Positions 44,202-54,000 of a DNA stretch of 64,000 bases are shown here, in pieces. The notes beneath the pieces were generated by a model, which was not told the origin of the DNA, made no database searches, and worked only from the letters and a program-made list of their open reading frames with translations. Position 1 is the stretch's first letter; each line of letters starts with the position of its first letter. Position numbers and translations under genes: made by a program. Origin of the DNA: Candidatus Borkfalkia stercoripullorum (GTDB lineage: Bacteria > Bacillota > Clostridia > Christensenellales > Borkfalkiaceae); contig DWXC01000022.1 of assembly GCA_019119395.1 (NCBI GenBank), forward strand, positions 1-64,000. Direction: 5' to 3'.

Positions 44202-45125
44202 ATGAATAAAACAAAAAGATGTGCCATGGCCGTTTGGCTTGCCGCCTTTCTGGCGGTCACCGCCCTTTTTGCGGGCGGGGCGGCGTTGCAGTACGACGTG
44301 CGCATCAAGCACAGCGGCAAAGGGGAAGCGACGGTCTCGGTGCAGACGGACGAAACCCTGCAGGAATTTACGGAGCGGGTCAACGCCGTCATCGGCGATT
44401 ACCTGGTTCTTTCCGCGGACGACATGTACGAAGTGGAGAAAATCACAAAGACGGACGGCGGATACGACGTGCGCGTTTCCTTCCGCAGGATCGATAAGAT
44501 ACGCGGCATGGGCCTGACGGATTTTGCCGACGCCTCCGAATACTTTGTGGAAACGGGCGAAGATTATATGAAGCTGCTTCGGTGGCAGTCCGGGAATCTG
44601 CGCATCGTCGCGTCGATGATGATCGAGCACCGCATGGGAACGGTCAGGATCTCGGGCGGGGACGGATATCCCGTATTGGCAAAGGATATCGGCGGCCGCG
44701 ACGCGCCGCTCGAATCCATCCTCGCCGACACGGAAACGATCGCAAAATCCAAGATCGTCTCCCTGTCCCTTTTGAATCTGGAGGGCGTGACGTCTATAAA
44801 AGTGACCGTCCCCGGCAAGATCGGTTATTATGCGGGCGGGAACTGCGAACTCGTCTCGGAGGACACGGTCGAATATTTCCCGATCGCGACGCCCGTCGTG
44901 ACAGAAATGGCGGACGAGGACGGCAACCCCGTATTCGTGGAGGGAGAATCGCCCACGGTGTTCGGGTATATCATTTTCGACCCGTCGCTGTCGCCGTTGG
45001 AGATCGCGGTCATCGTGATCGCGTCGGTTGTCGTCGTCGGGCTGGTGACTTCGGCGCTCGTCTATCTGTACAGGAGGGGCAGGCGCGTGGTCGAAAAACA
45101 ACGAAAAGAGGGGGAAAGCGAATGA
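44202..45125 (+). CDS. Membrane-anchored LppM-like protein
   Basis: A 307-residue protein with an N-terminal hydrophobic segment (7-30), an extracellular beta-rich body and a C-terminal transmembrane helix (about 266-288) with an Arg-rich end. The segment VTSIKVTVPGKIGYYAGG followed by VEYFPI is reminiscent of the LppM/DUF3153 pattern, a weak match. I use the ATG at 44202 (GGAGGAAGG upstream). The last bases overlap the first permease gene as ATGA. Its place at the head of the importer operon suggests an accessory surface role, but the function is unknown. Confidence 0.55.
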   Translation: MNKTKRCAMAVWLAAFLAVTALFAGGAALQYDVRIKHSGKGEATVSVQTDETLQEFTERVNAVIGDYLVLSADDMYEVEKITKTDGGYDVRVSFRRIDKIRGMGLTDFADASEYFVETGEDYMKLLRWQSGNLRIVASMMIEHRMGTVRISGGDGYPVLAKDIGGRDAPLESILADTETIAKSKIVSLSLLNLEGVTSIKVTVPGKIGYYAGGNCELVSEDTVEYFPIATPVVTEMADEDGNPVFVEGESPTVFGYIIFDPSLSPLEIAVIVIASVVVVGLVTSALVYLYRRGRRVVEKQRKEGESE

Positions 45126-46123
45126 AAAGAGCGCAGGCAGAGGCGAGCGTCGGCGAGCCGGTCAAAGACAATCATTATATACGCGCGGGCCTGAAAGACG
45201 TGATGCGCGGGAAAACGATGGGGAACATCAAGCGGCATTGGATGCTGTACCTGTTCCTGCTCCCTTCCGTGACGCTCGTGGGCATTTTCTGTTACGGCTC
45301 GATGTTCGGCATATTCATCGCCTTTCAGGAATACGAACTGCTGGGCGGCGTTCTGGGGAGCGAATTTGTCGGGCTGAAAAATTTCATCGACATTTTCACG
45401 GCGGACACGCTCGGCACGTACCGGTATTTCCGCAATACCATTTACATATCTCTCATCCGAATCGGGACGAACTTCCCGATCATCCTCATTTATACCCTTC
45501 TCGTGAACGAGATCAAGCGGCGCAGGATCAAATCCGTCGTGCAGACCATATCGTTTCTCCCGCACTTCATCTCGTGGGTCGTGGTCGGAGGCCTCGCGTA
45601 CAACCTGCTCACCGTAAACGGCGGCACGCTGAACAGGATCCTGGAAATATTCGGGCAGGAAGAGATCTTCTGGTATTCCGAACCCAAGTACTGGTGGGGC
45701 ATCCTCGCCGTTTCCTCCCTATGGAAGGGCATGGGCTGGGCGACGATCATGTACCTTTCCGCGCTCGGTTCGATCGACGGCGAACTGTACGACGCCTGTC
45801 TGATCGACGGGGGAGGAAGGTTCCGCCAGGCGATCTCGGTCACGTTGCCCGGCATCATGAACGTCGTCGTTTTGCAGATCATTCTCGACATGGGCGGCAT
45901 CATGGGCGACAACTATGACCAGATCATCTCCATGATCAACGGTTCGCAGTCTCTGAGCGAAACGACGGAAGTCGTCGGCGTCCTTACGTTCAATGCCGCC
46001 ACGGGTTCGGGCAACCTTTCGCGCGCGACGGCGTTCGGGCTCATCCAGAGCGTGATCGGCTTTATGCTCGTGCTTATTTCCAACAGGGTCGCCAAAAAAG
46101 CCGGCCAGACAGGTATCGTATGA
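45122..46123 (+). CDS. ABC transporter permease, LplB/YtcP-type (oligosaccharide import)
   Basis: Inner-membrane permease of the CUT1 carbohydrate importer family, about 333 residues with six or so transmembrane helices. The N-terminal KRHWMLYLFLLPSVTLVGIFCYG segment matches LplB. The EAA-like loop region (YDACLIDGGGRFRQAISVTLPGI) is present and couples to an ATPase. The ATG overlaps the previous stop as ATGA; the end overlaps the next gene the same way. The ATPase is not encoded here and is probably a shared MsmX-type protein elsewhere. Confidence 0.9.
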   Translation: MKRAQAEASVGEPVKDNHYIRAGLKDVMRGKTMGNIKRHWMLYLFLLPSVTLVGIFCYGSMFGIFIAFQEYELLGGVLGSEFVGLKNFIDIFTADTLGTYRYFRNTIYISLIRIGTNFPIILIYTLLVNEIKRRRIKSVVQTISFLPHFISWVVVGGLAYNLLTVNGGTLNRILEIFGQEEIFWYSEPKYWWGILAVSSLWKGMGWATIMYLSALGSIDGELYDACLIDGGGRFRQAISVTLPGIMNVVVLQIILDMGGIMGDNYDQIISMINGSQSLSETTEVVGVLTFNAATGSGNLSRATAFGLIQSVIGFMLVLISNRVAKKAGQTGIV

Positions 46124-47025
46124 AAACGGCTGCGAAAAAAATGAAGATGAACAGGAAAAAGGTGCGCGTGTTCGACGTGGTGAACGGGTTCCTCATGGTG
46201 TTGTTGTCGCTGGTCTTTCTCGTTCCCTTCCTCATGGTCATTTCCGCATCCCTTTCCGACAATACCGCGCTGCAGCGGGACGGGATCTCCCTCATCGTCA
46301 AAGGGTTTACGTTCGAAGGGTATGCCTTCCTGTTCAACGCGATGAAGGATACCTTTATCCGCTCGATGCTCGTTTCGCTGTTCGTGTCCGTCACCACGGC
46401 GACGCTCGCCATGATCGTGGCGACGTTCGCGGCGTTCGCGCTCACCCGCAAAGTGCTGCCCGGGCGGAAGTTTTTCAACATTTATTACCTCATCCCGATG
46501 TTTTTCAGCGGCGGCATGATCCCCGTATATCTCATCGTGCGTGGTATAGGGCTGTACAATACGCTCTGGGCGCTCATCGTCCCGTCGATCGGCGGCATGT
46601 ATTTTATACTGCTTCTTCGCAATTACATGTCCGCGATCCCGAGGACGCTGGAAGAGGCTGCCGAACTGGACGGGGCGAACGACCTGCAGGTCTTTGTACA
46701 CGTCATCATGCCGGTCACGCTCCCGATGATGGTGTCCATTTGGCTCATGTCGTTCACCTCGAAATGGAACGACTGGGCGAGTTCGCTCCTGTATCTGGGC
46801 GCGAACAACCAGAAGCTGTGGACGCTGCAATACGTGCTCAAACAGATGATCGCCGACATGCAGGCGCTGTTCGGCAGCAGTTCTTCGGGCAGCGTTTCCG
46901 ACGCGCCGCTCATCTCGGCGAAAAACGCGGGCATCGTCGTTTCCGTCATCCCGCTGATCGTCGTCTGCCCGCTCGTGCAAAGGTTTTATATTTCCGGCGT
47001 CATGGCCGGTTCGATAAAAGGCTGA
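46120..47025 (+). CDS. ABC transporter permease, LplC-type
   Basis: Second CUT1 permease, 301 residues with six transmembrane helices. It has the EAA-like motif EEAAELDGANDLQVFVHVIMPVTLPMM around 177-203. Family members are named LplC/YtcP partner permeases for rhamnogalacturonan- or pectin-type oligosaccharides in Bacillus. It starts at the overlapping ATGA and is followed 24 bp later by the binding protein, with AAGGAGGAAAAT in the gap. Confidence 0.9.
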   Translation: MKTAAKKMKMNRKKVRVFDVVNGFLMVLLSLVFLVPFLMVISASLSDNTALQRDGISLIVKGFTFEGYAFLFNAMKDTFIRSMLVSLFVSVTTATLAMIVATFAAFALTRKVLPGRKFFNIYYLIPMFFSGGMIPVYLIVRGIGLYNTLWALIVPSIGGMYFILLLRNYMSAIPRTLEEAAELDGANDLQVFVHVIMPVTLPMMVSIWLMSFTSKWNDWASSLLYLGANNQKLWTLQYVLKQMIADMQALFGSSSSGSVSDAPLISAKNAGIVVSVIPLIVVCPLVQRFYISGVMAGSIKG

Positions 47026-47049
47026 ACAGCCGAAGAAGGAGGAAAATTT

Positions 47050-48687
47050 ATGAAAAAGAGGTTTTTAAAAGCAATTTCCGCCGCGCTGGCGCTCGTGCTG
47101 CCCCTTTCCGTCGCGGCGGCGTGCGGTGGCGGCGGGACGACGCAGATCACCCCCGGCGGAGACGGAACGCGCCCCGCGGGGCAGAAGATCGTCATTTATG
47201 CCGGCGGTTCGAGCGAGTTCTCCTGGGTCAAGGGGAGCGAAGAGGACAAAGTGATCGATTATATCGAAAACAAGTATTACGAAGAGACGGGCAACTCCCT
47301 CGACTTCGAAGTCGCCTATCTCGGCGAGGACATGCGCCAGAAACTGACGAGCGAGCTTGCGGGCGGCACGCAGGTGGACATCGCCATATCGCACACGCGC
47401 GGCGGCGTCGGCATCGACGATTTCGTGCGGACGAACATGCTCTATTACGACCTTGCCGACCTCATCGAAACGTACGCGCCCAACCTGTACAAAAACATCA
47501 GCGGCACGCCGCTCAATTCCATGACCACGTACAGCGAGCAGGTCATCGCGATCCCCGCGGTCATCAATCCGTATAAATTCGGCATCCTCGTGCGCAAGGA
47601 TTACATGGAGGCGTGCGGCTTCACCGACGACCCCGACATGACGGGCGAGGTATGCGCCGAAACGGGCGAGAATTACGTGCTTGTCGACAATCTCGAAGCG
47701 TTCGAGGACATGTGCCTGGCGATGAACGAACTTACGGGCAACAACTATGCGGTGTCCGGCGCCACGTGGGACGCGGAAAAGGTGCTCGTGCTCGGCCCGT
47801 ATACCGACGCGGGGTATTTCTCTTCCGCGATACGCGACTATACGGGCATGGACGGCGTATATCCCGGCAACATGACCGAGGAGTACGGCGACGTTCTGCA
47901 AAAGGAATATGAGTGGGCGGTCAACGGCGTCATGTCCAAAGAGGCGAACGCGACGCTCCTCGAACAGGCGGAGAGCGCGTTCATCTCCGGTTCCACGGGC
48001 GTTTTCATCCAAGACCCGACCATTCAGCACCTTATTCAGGTCGCAAGGCGCACGAAGGCCGCCGATCCCGACGCGGAATTTACCGTTCTCGGCCCGCTCA
48101 CCAAGGATTCCGATAGCACGTTGAAGGGCTTTATGCGCAACACGCCCGCCACATTCGCCGCGGCGATCCTCAAAAATTCCACCAACGCGGTGACCATCCT
48201 CAAATTCCTCAACTGGGTGTATAAGGATGCGGATAACTACAACCTCTGCCGCCTCGGCATCGAAGGGGAGCATTGGGTGGACAACGGCGACGGCACGTAT
48301 TCTTATCCCGAAGGCAAGGAAGACTATCTCACTTCGCCGCCTTATTCGGGCATCCTGACCCTCGTGGAAAACCAGAGGATATCCAATCTCGTATACGACG
48401 GGTACACCGAGGACGAAAAGTCCTGGATCGAACTCGCCGCCACGCCCGAATACTACATAGAAAACGACCTGATCGACTACATCCTGCCCAAGAACGAGAC
48501 GTATGCCGCCCAGGCGCAGAACAACATGTACGAAGCGGTCGTCGTAAAGGCATGGACGGGCCAGGCCGATCCTTCTTTGACTTTCCACGACGCGATCATG
48601 AGTTACCGCAGCAGGGGCAAGGATCACGTGGAGTATCAGGCAACGGCATATAAGAGCATGAAAGCGCGTTTCGAAGCGCTGGGGTAG
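47050..48687 (+). CDS. Extracellular solute-binding lipoprotein, LplA-like
   Basis: Sugar-binding component. The 545-residue lipoprotein has the signal MKKRFLKAISAALALVLPLS then VAAACGG, with Cys25 as the lipid site. Family 1-type extracellular binding protein of the large LplA class; the length fits the class. Conserved-looking aromatic-rich segments in the middle could form the sugar site. It follows the two permeases in the LplB-LplC-LplA order known from Bacillus. Confidence 0.88.
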   Translation: MKKRFLKAISAALALVLPLSVAAACGGGGTTQITPGGDGTRPAGQKIVIYAGGSSEFSWVKGSEEDKVIDYIENKYYEETGNSLDFEVAYLGEDMRQKLTSELAGGTQVDIAISHTRGGVGIDDFVRTNMLYYDLADLIETYAPNLYKNISGTPLNSMTTYSEQVIAIPAVINPYKFGILVRKDYMEACGFTDDPDMTGEVCAETGENYVLVDNLEAFEDMCLAMNELTGNNYAVSGATWDAEKVLVLGPYTDAGYFSSAIRDYTGMDGVYPGNMTEEYGDVLQKEYEWAVNGVMSKEANATLLEQAESAFISGSTGVFIQDPTIQHLIQVARRTKAADPDAEFTVLGPLTKDSDSTLKGFMRNTPATFAAAILKNSTNAVTILKFLNWVYKDADNYNLCRLGIEGEHWVDNGDGTYSYPEGKEDYLTSPPYSGILTLVENQRISNLVYDGYTEDEKSWIELAATPEYYIENDLIDYILPKNETYAAQAQNNMYEAVVVKAWTGQADPSLTFHDAIMSYRSRGKDHVEYQATAYKSMKARFEALG

Positions 48688-48691
48688 GAGA

Positions 48692-49171
48692 ATGATCTGT
48701 TTCATAATCGTCTTTCTCGCCGCGCTGGAATATATCGCCTTCGGCATCGCTTTTCTCGATAAAAAGAGCGGGAACAGGCTTTGGTTTCTCGATTTTATAC
48801 CCTTTGTCGCCTTTTTCCGCGCCGACAGGCTCTCGGGCGGGTTCGACGTGGCCACGGTGCATGTCCGCAAATTGGGCGTCACGTTCGTCATTTTTGCCGT
48901 CGTCATTATCCTGGCGACCGTATATGTGCAGTGGGGGCAGAACAATCTTCCCGATATCGACAGCAATTCCCTCAGGCAGATCATGTATATCCCCGTCGTC
49001 GTTTGCCTCGTCGTCGCTTATGTCGACATCGTAGGCTTCGCGGTGAAAATGATCGCCTTAAAGCGCAGGCGTTTCCGCTTTGACGTGCTTGCGTGCATGC
49101 TGTTTTTGACGATCCCGTTTTTCATCAACATGAAGGAAGGGAACATAGGAGTTGTCACCGCGGAGGGGTGA
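48692..49171 (+). CDS. Small multi-pass membrane protein
   Basis: A 159-residue protein with four hydrophobic helices (about 1-20, 63-82, 97-120 and 128-146) and short charged loops. It begins 5 bases after the binding-protein stop (GGAG overlaps its stop), so it belongs to the same operon. Unknown family. It lies at the point where the importer genes give way to the extracellular enzyme genes. Confidence 0.65.
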   Translation: MICFIIVFLAALEYIAFGIAFLDKKSGNRLWFLDFIPFVAFFRADRLSGGFDVATVHVRKLGVTFVIFAVVIILATVYVQWGQNNLPDIDSNSLRQIMYIPVVVCLVVAYVDIVGFAVKMIALKRRRFRFDVLACMLFLTIPFFINMKEGNIGVVTAEG

Positions 49172-49173
49172 AA

Positions 49174-50997
49174 ATGAAAAAAATCGGTATTCTGTTTCTG
49201 ACTGCGGCGCTCGCGCTCGGCGCGCTCGCCGCCTGTGCGGGCGACCCGCCTCCCGAAAAGGAGGAGCCGGGCCCGGAAGACCCCGTGTATACCTATGAAG
49301 AGGTGACGACGTCGCCCGACTATGCGGAGGTGGATGTTTCGGATTATACCACTTACTATTTCGACTCGGAGGGCGGCAGCGACAGTGCGAGCGGCCTGAG
49401 CGAGGGCGAGGCGAAGAGTTCTCTTTCCGCGGCGAACGACCTCATACAGACGGTGAAGGAGGGGCAGCCCGTCCGCATCCTGTTCAAGGCGGGTTCGGTA
49501 TGGTCGGGCAAACTCGCGCTGGGCGGGTTCACCGCCACGAAGGAGAAGCCGCTGATCGTCGGCGCGTACGGGCAGACGGAGACGGAGCCGTACGCGCGCA
49601 TAGACGGCAGCCATGTCGCCGTGGAGATCAATGCCGGCAAACTCCGCGTTTCCGGGCTGGAAGTGACCGCGCGCACGGGGAGAAACGGCATTTACATCAA
49701 CCTGACTTCCGCGGGCGCGCTGACCGACCTCGTCATTTCGGGCAATTACATTCACGACGTGAATTTCCGTTACGACGGCGAGGAAGACGTCACTTCGTTC
49801 GACCTTTCCCGCGACGACGTCGAGGAGATCTGCCCCGATTCCACCTATACCTACGGCCACGGCGCGATCGTTCTGGAAACGAACACGAGCGACTTTATCG
49901 GCCCGAGCTGGTGCGAGGACGTGTGGATCGAAAACAATAAGATCGAGCGCGTTTCGCGCGTGGGCATGTTCCTCGGCAGCAACTGGGCGCGCCGCCCGGG
50001 CATGAACTGGGGGTATAACCATTACTACGACGACGATACCAATTACTATCCGCACAGGCGCATGGTCATCCGCGGCAACGAACTGAACGCGGTCGGCGGA
50101 GACGGCATCGTGCTTTTGGCCGCGCGCGACAGTTACATCGAAAACAACACCTGCTATTACGCGCAGCTTCTGGGGCGGCCGAACTTCTGGAACGCGGGCA
50201 TCTGGACGCATTCTTGCAGGTATACCGTCATCCAGTACAACGAGGCGGCTTATACGCAGAAGGACAACGGCGCGGGCGACGGGCAGGGGTTCGATATCGA
50301 CATCGGCAATTCCGACGTTATATTCCGCTACAATTACAGCCACGACAACGAGGGCGGCGGCATCCTCTTCTGCAACACGTCGTCGAACGAACCTGTCTAC
50401 GATGAAAACGGCGAGGCGGTGGTCGACGACATCGGGCTTCCGCTCATCGAAAAGCGGTTCAGCGAGTGGGACAGGAACGTCGTCAGCAACAACGTGTTCG
50501 CCGACAACGACGGGCAGCTGATCACCTCGAACGGCAAGATCAACGGGCTCGTGTTCGTGCAGAACACGGTCGTCCTGTCCGGCGACAAATCGTATGAACA
50601 GATCATCAAGACGCAGGACTTCAACAACAGCGGCGTCAAGGGCGGCGGGTGGCTTCTCGCAAACAACCTCTTCGTATCCCGCGGGAACGAGTACACCTAC
50701 TTCAACATGTCTTTTCTGGTTTCGTTCGAGTTCAGGAACAACATTTTCTACGGGTTCAGCGAAGAATTTTACGCGCAGGACGCGGTCGAGGGCGGTTACG
50801 TCGACATAGACCCGCAGGTGTCTTTGCCCGCAAAGGCTGCGGACGGCATGGAGGGCGCGTACGCGTTCGCCGCGCAGGCGGCGGCGGTGTACACGGGCGG
50901 CATCGACATCGACGTGCGCTATAAACTCGACTATGCGTCGCAGAATGCCGAAAACATCGATTATATCGGCGCTTTTTGCAAGGCGATCGATAGATAA
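49174..50997 (+). CDS. Beta-helix surface lipoprotein (polysaccharide lyase-like)
   Basis: A 607-residue lipoprotein: the signal ends LGALAAC (Cys21), followed by a Pro/Glu-rich linker. From about residue 50 a right-handed parallel beta-helix dominates, with an N-terminal cap (FDSEGGSDSASGLSEGEAKSSL) and coils such as LRVSGLEVTARTGRNGIYINL, LVISGNYIHDVNF, and MVIRGNELNAVGGDGIVLLA. Such folds occur in pectate lyases and in other polysaccharide-active enzymes. The exact substrate is not predictable. GGAGGGG precedes the ATG at 49174. Confidence 0.75.
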   Translation: MKKIGILFLTAALALGALAACAGDPPPEKEEPGPEDPVYTYEEVTTSPDYAEVDVSDYTTYYFDSEGGSDSASGLSEGEAKSSLSAANDLIQTVKEGQPVRILFKAGSVWSGKLALGGFTATKEKPLIVGAYGQTETEPYARIDGSHVAVEINAGKLRVSGLEVTARTGRNGIYINLTSAGALTDLVISGNYIHDVNFRYDGEEDVTSFDLSRDDVEEICPDSTYTYGHGAIVLETNTSDFIGPSWCEDVWIENNKIERVSRVGMFLGSNWARRPGMNWGYNHYYDDDTNYYPHRRMVIRGNELNAVGGDGIVLLAARDSYIENNTCYYAQLLGRPNFWNAGIWTHSCRYTVIQYNEAAYTQKDNGAGDGQGFDIDIGNSDVIFRYNYSHDNEGGGILFCNTSSNEPVYDENGEAVVDDIGLPLIEKRFSEWDRNVVSNNVFADNDGQLITSNGKINGLVFVQNTVVLSGDKSYEQIIKTQDFNNSGVKGGGWLLANNLFVSRGNEYTYFNMSFLVSFEFRNNIFYGFSEEFYAQDAVEGGYVDIDPQVSLPAKAADGMEGAYAFAAQAAAVYTGGIDIDVRYKLDYASQNAENIDYIGAFCKAIDR

Positions 50998-51017
50998 AAA
51001 AGATAAGGAGGAGCAAT

Positions 51018-54000
51018 ATGAAACGCAAAAGGATCTTTTATGCAGTCATGCTCCTGGCGCTCGCGGTCTTCGCGCTCGCGCTGGCGGCCTGCACGAAAGA
51101 CGGAGATCCCTCTTTCTCGTTCAAAGAGTCGCGCATCTGGCTGGACAGGTACGAGGAGAGGATGATCGAACTGGAAACGGGCGACGCGTCAAAGCTCACA
51201 TGGACGAGCAGCGACGAAAAAGTCGTAACGGTGACGGGCGGCCTTGCCGTTGCACAGGGCGAAGGCAGCGCGACGGTCACGGCTTCCGACGGAAGTTTTG
51301 AGGCTTCCCTGACGGTCACCGTCAACGACTCGGGCGAACGCCCCCGCATCGTGGTGGGAGACCCGTCCGCATACCTCGGCACGGAGACGGAATTCGAGGT
51401 GTCTGTCGCATATCTCACGTCCGAAACGCCCCTGGATGAGTACCAAGTGACGTTTACCGACGATACCGTCGCCTCATTCGCGGACGGGAAGATCACGGGC
51501 AAAAAAATCGGCTCGACTTCCGCGACCGTATCGGCGACCTATAAGGGGCTCGAACTGGAAAACACCTTCACGCTCACCTGCCGCGCGGCGTACGAGATCA
51601 CCGTGGAAAGCACGGAGATCGAAATTTACGACACGACCAACGAAGACTTCCAGAGCGCCGAGATCGTTGCGTCTTTGCTGTACTGCGGCCGGGAAGACGC
51701 CGACGCCGAGCTGACATATACCGTCGAATCGGGCGCCGATTACGTGAGCGTAGAGGGCAACGTCGTCACGGCGAAGGCTGTGGGGGAAGCGACCGTAAAA
51801 GTCGCCTATGCGGAAAACCCCGACGTTTTTGAAACGATCGCCGTCACCGTGCACGATAATTACATTCCGGAGACCTTCAACAATACATCCGTTCTCGACG
51901 TAACGTACGAAGCGTATACGGGCGAAGAGGAGATCGGCGGGCGGAAAGACGGCGTGTTCGTCTATCAGCAGAACGAGGGCGACGGTTATTACGACTGCCG
52001 CGTGTTCGTGTCCCGCAGGATGGATCTTCTGCGCGACGTGTATGCGGAAGGCGCGCGCTACTTCGCGTACGACATCTATTATACGTCGGACGCCGACCTG
52101 TACCTCGGGCTGGACTATAAGACGTATTACCCCGTAAACAACCGTTTCGATTCGGAATGGATCATGGTTCTCGACGAGGACGGCAAAGTCACCAACTTCC
52201 CCGTAAAGAACGAGTGGTTCACGATCGTATACGACGTGTATGCGCTGCTGTTGGATTACCCCACGGCGAACGCGGCGTTCTACCTCGTGCAGACGGACGA
52301 CACGCCCGTGTACGTGAGCAACATCCGCTGGGAGATGGACGATTCCTTCATCACGGCAAGAGACGAAGTCACCTATACGACGGAGGACGGCTATATCGCC
52401 GCTTCCGACAACGAATTCGTGCTGTTCGGCAACCCCGACGATTCCGCGTACGTGCAGGCAGCGGGCGCCGTCGGCGGGCGCGACAACGTCATGCAGTTCA
52501 CGAACGGGCTTACGACCTGGCAGGGCATGCTCGCCAACCGCGCAAGCCTCGGCGACAGCGCCGCATACGGCATCGAAAAACTGCGCGCGCTCGGCTCTTT
52601 CTTCACCTTCGATATCTATATCGAAGACGCGGATCAGATCTATATCGCGATCAACCACAGCTGGTCTGCCATTCACATCACGCCCGGCGTGACGGACGTG
52701 AGCGAGATCCCCTGGCTGTACCTCATCAATGAGGACGGGCTCCGCCTCGACACGCTTCTGACGGAGCAATGGATCACGGTGGGCATACGCTACTCCGATT
52801 ACTTTGATACGGAGGCATGGCGCGCGACGATCATGTTCTCGACGGGCGACACGGGAGACGTCGTATATATCGATAACCTGCGCTACTATGCGGACGATAC
52901 CCACATCCCCGATACGTTCGCCGAATCCTTCCTCCCGAAGGGCGTCACGGTCACCAAAGACGGCGAAACCATCGTCAAGGTCTCCGATGCGGGCGAATTC
53001 GAGGGCACGTATCTGTATCAGAACGCGTCCGATAAAGACGCGTCGGTCGATTTCGGCAAGGGCATCAAGTTTACCGACGTCATCGGCGTGATGTCCGCGG
53101 ACAACACGGGCGGCTCGCCGGGCAAATATTTCGACGACCCCGACAACAAGTTCCTCACCTTTGAAATGTACCTCGGCGAAAACACGACGGGCATCGGCTA
53201 CTATGCCGCGGCGTCGACGGGCAGCACAAACTACTTCATCAGCCAGATCCTGCCCACCGAACCGCTGAAAGTCGGCGAACTGTTCTCCGACAGGATGAAC
53301 GTCTACAACCTCGACGGCTCGCTCATCGACAGGCTCGAGCAGTACAAGTGGTACAAAGTGTATCTGCCGATGGAGGACGGCGGCGCCGACCCGCAGTGGG
53401 TCTCCCTCATCCTCGCGATCTACGGCGGCAGCCCGACGGCTCCTTCGAACGTGTATGTCAGGAACATCGCCGCCGCGCACGAAAACCCGTACGCGACGGA
53501 GGCGGTCACCGAACTCGTCGGCAGGAAATCGGGCGTGCAGCTCCGCTATGTGGACGACTTCGACGGCGAACCCGCGATCAAGTACGTGGACGAATCGGGC
53601 GACGACTGGGGCGGCGGCGTAGGCTTCGCGTCGATCGAGGACAAGAGCTTCTGGGCGACGGACAACATCTATCTCGAGTTCGAGTTCTACATCGCCAGCG
53701 GCTCCACATACCGCTTCGGCAGTTGGGTGAGTTTCCCGTCCACGGGTGAAGCCATGGCCTCGTACGGTATCGATACTGCGACGGTCGGCGAAACGTTTAC
53801 GAGCAACGGCGGCGTGTATGTATACAGAAACCGCACGGCGCAGATGTCGAAGTGCGTCCTCGAAAAGTGGTATACGGTGCTTCTCGTCATTCCCACGCAG
53901 AACGGGGAGATCGCAAGTTGGACGAACACCATGTTCTATGTCGGCGGGACGGAGGGCGAACCTTCCGAAGTGTATATCCGCAATATCAAGTACGCTGAAA

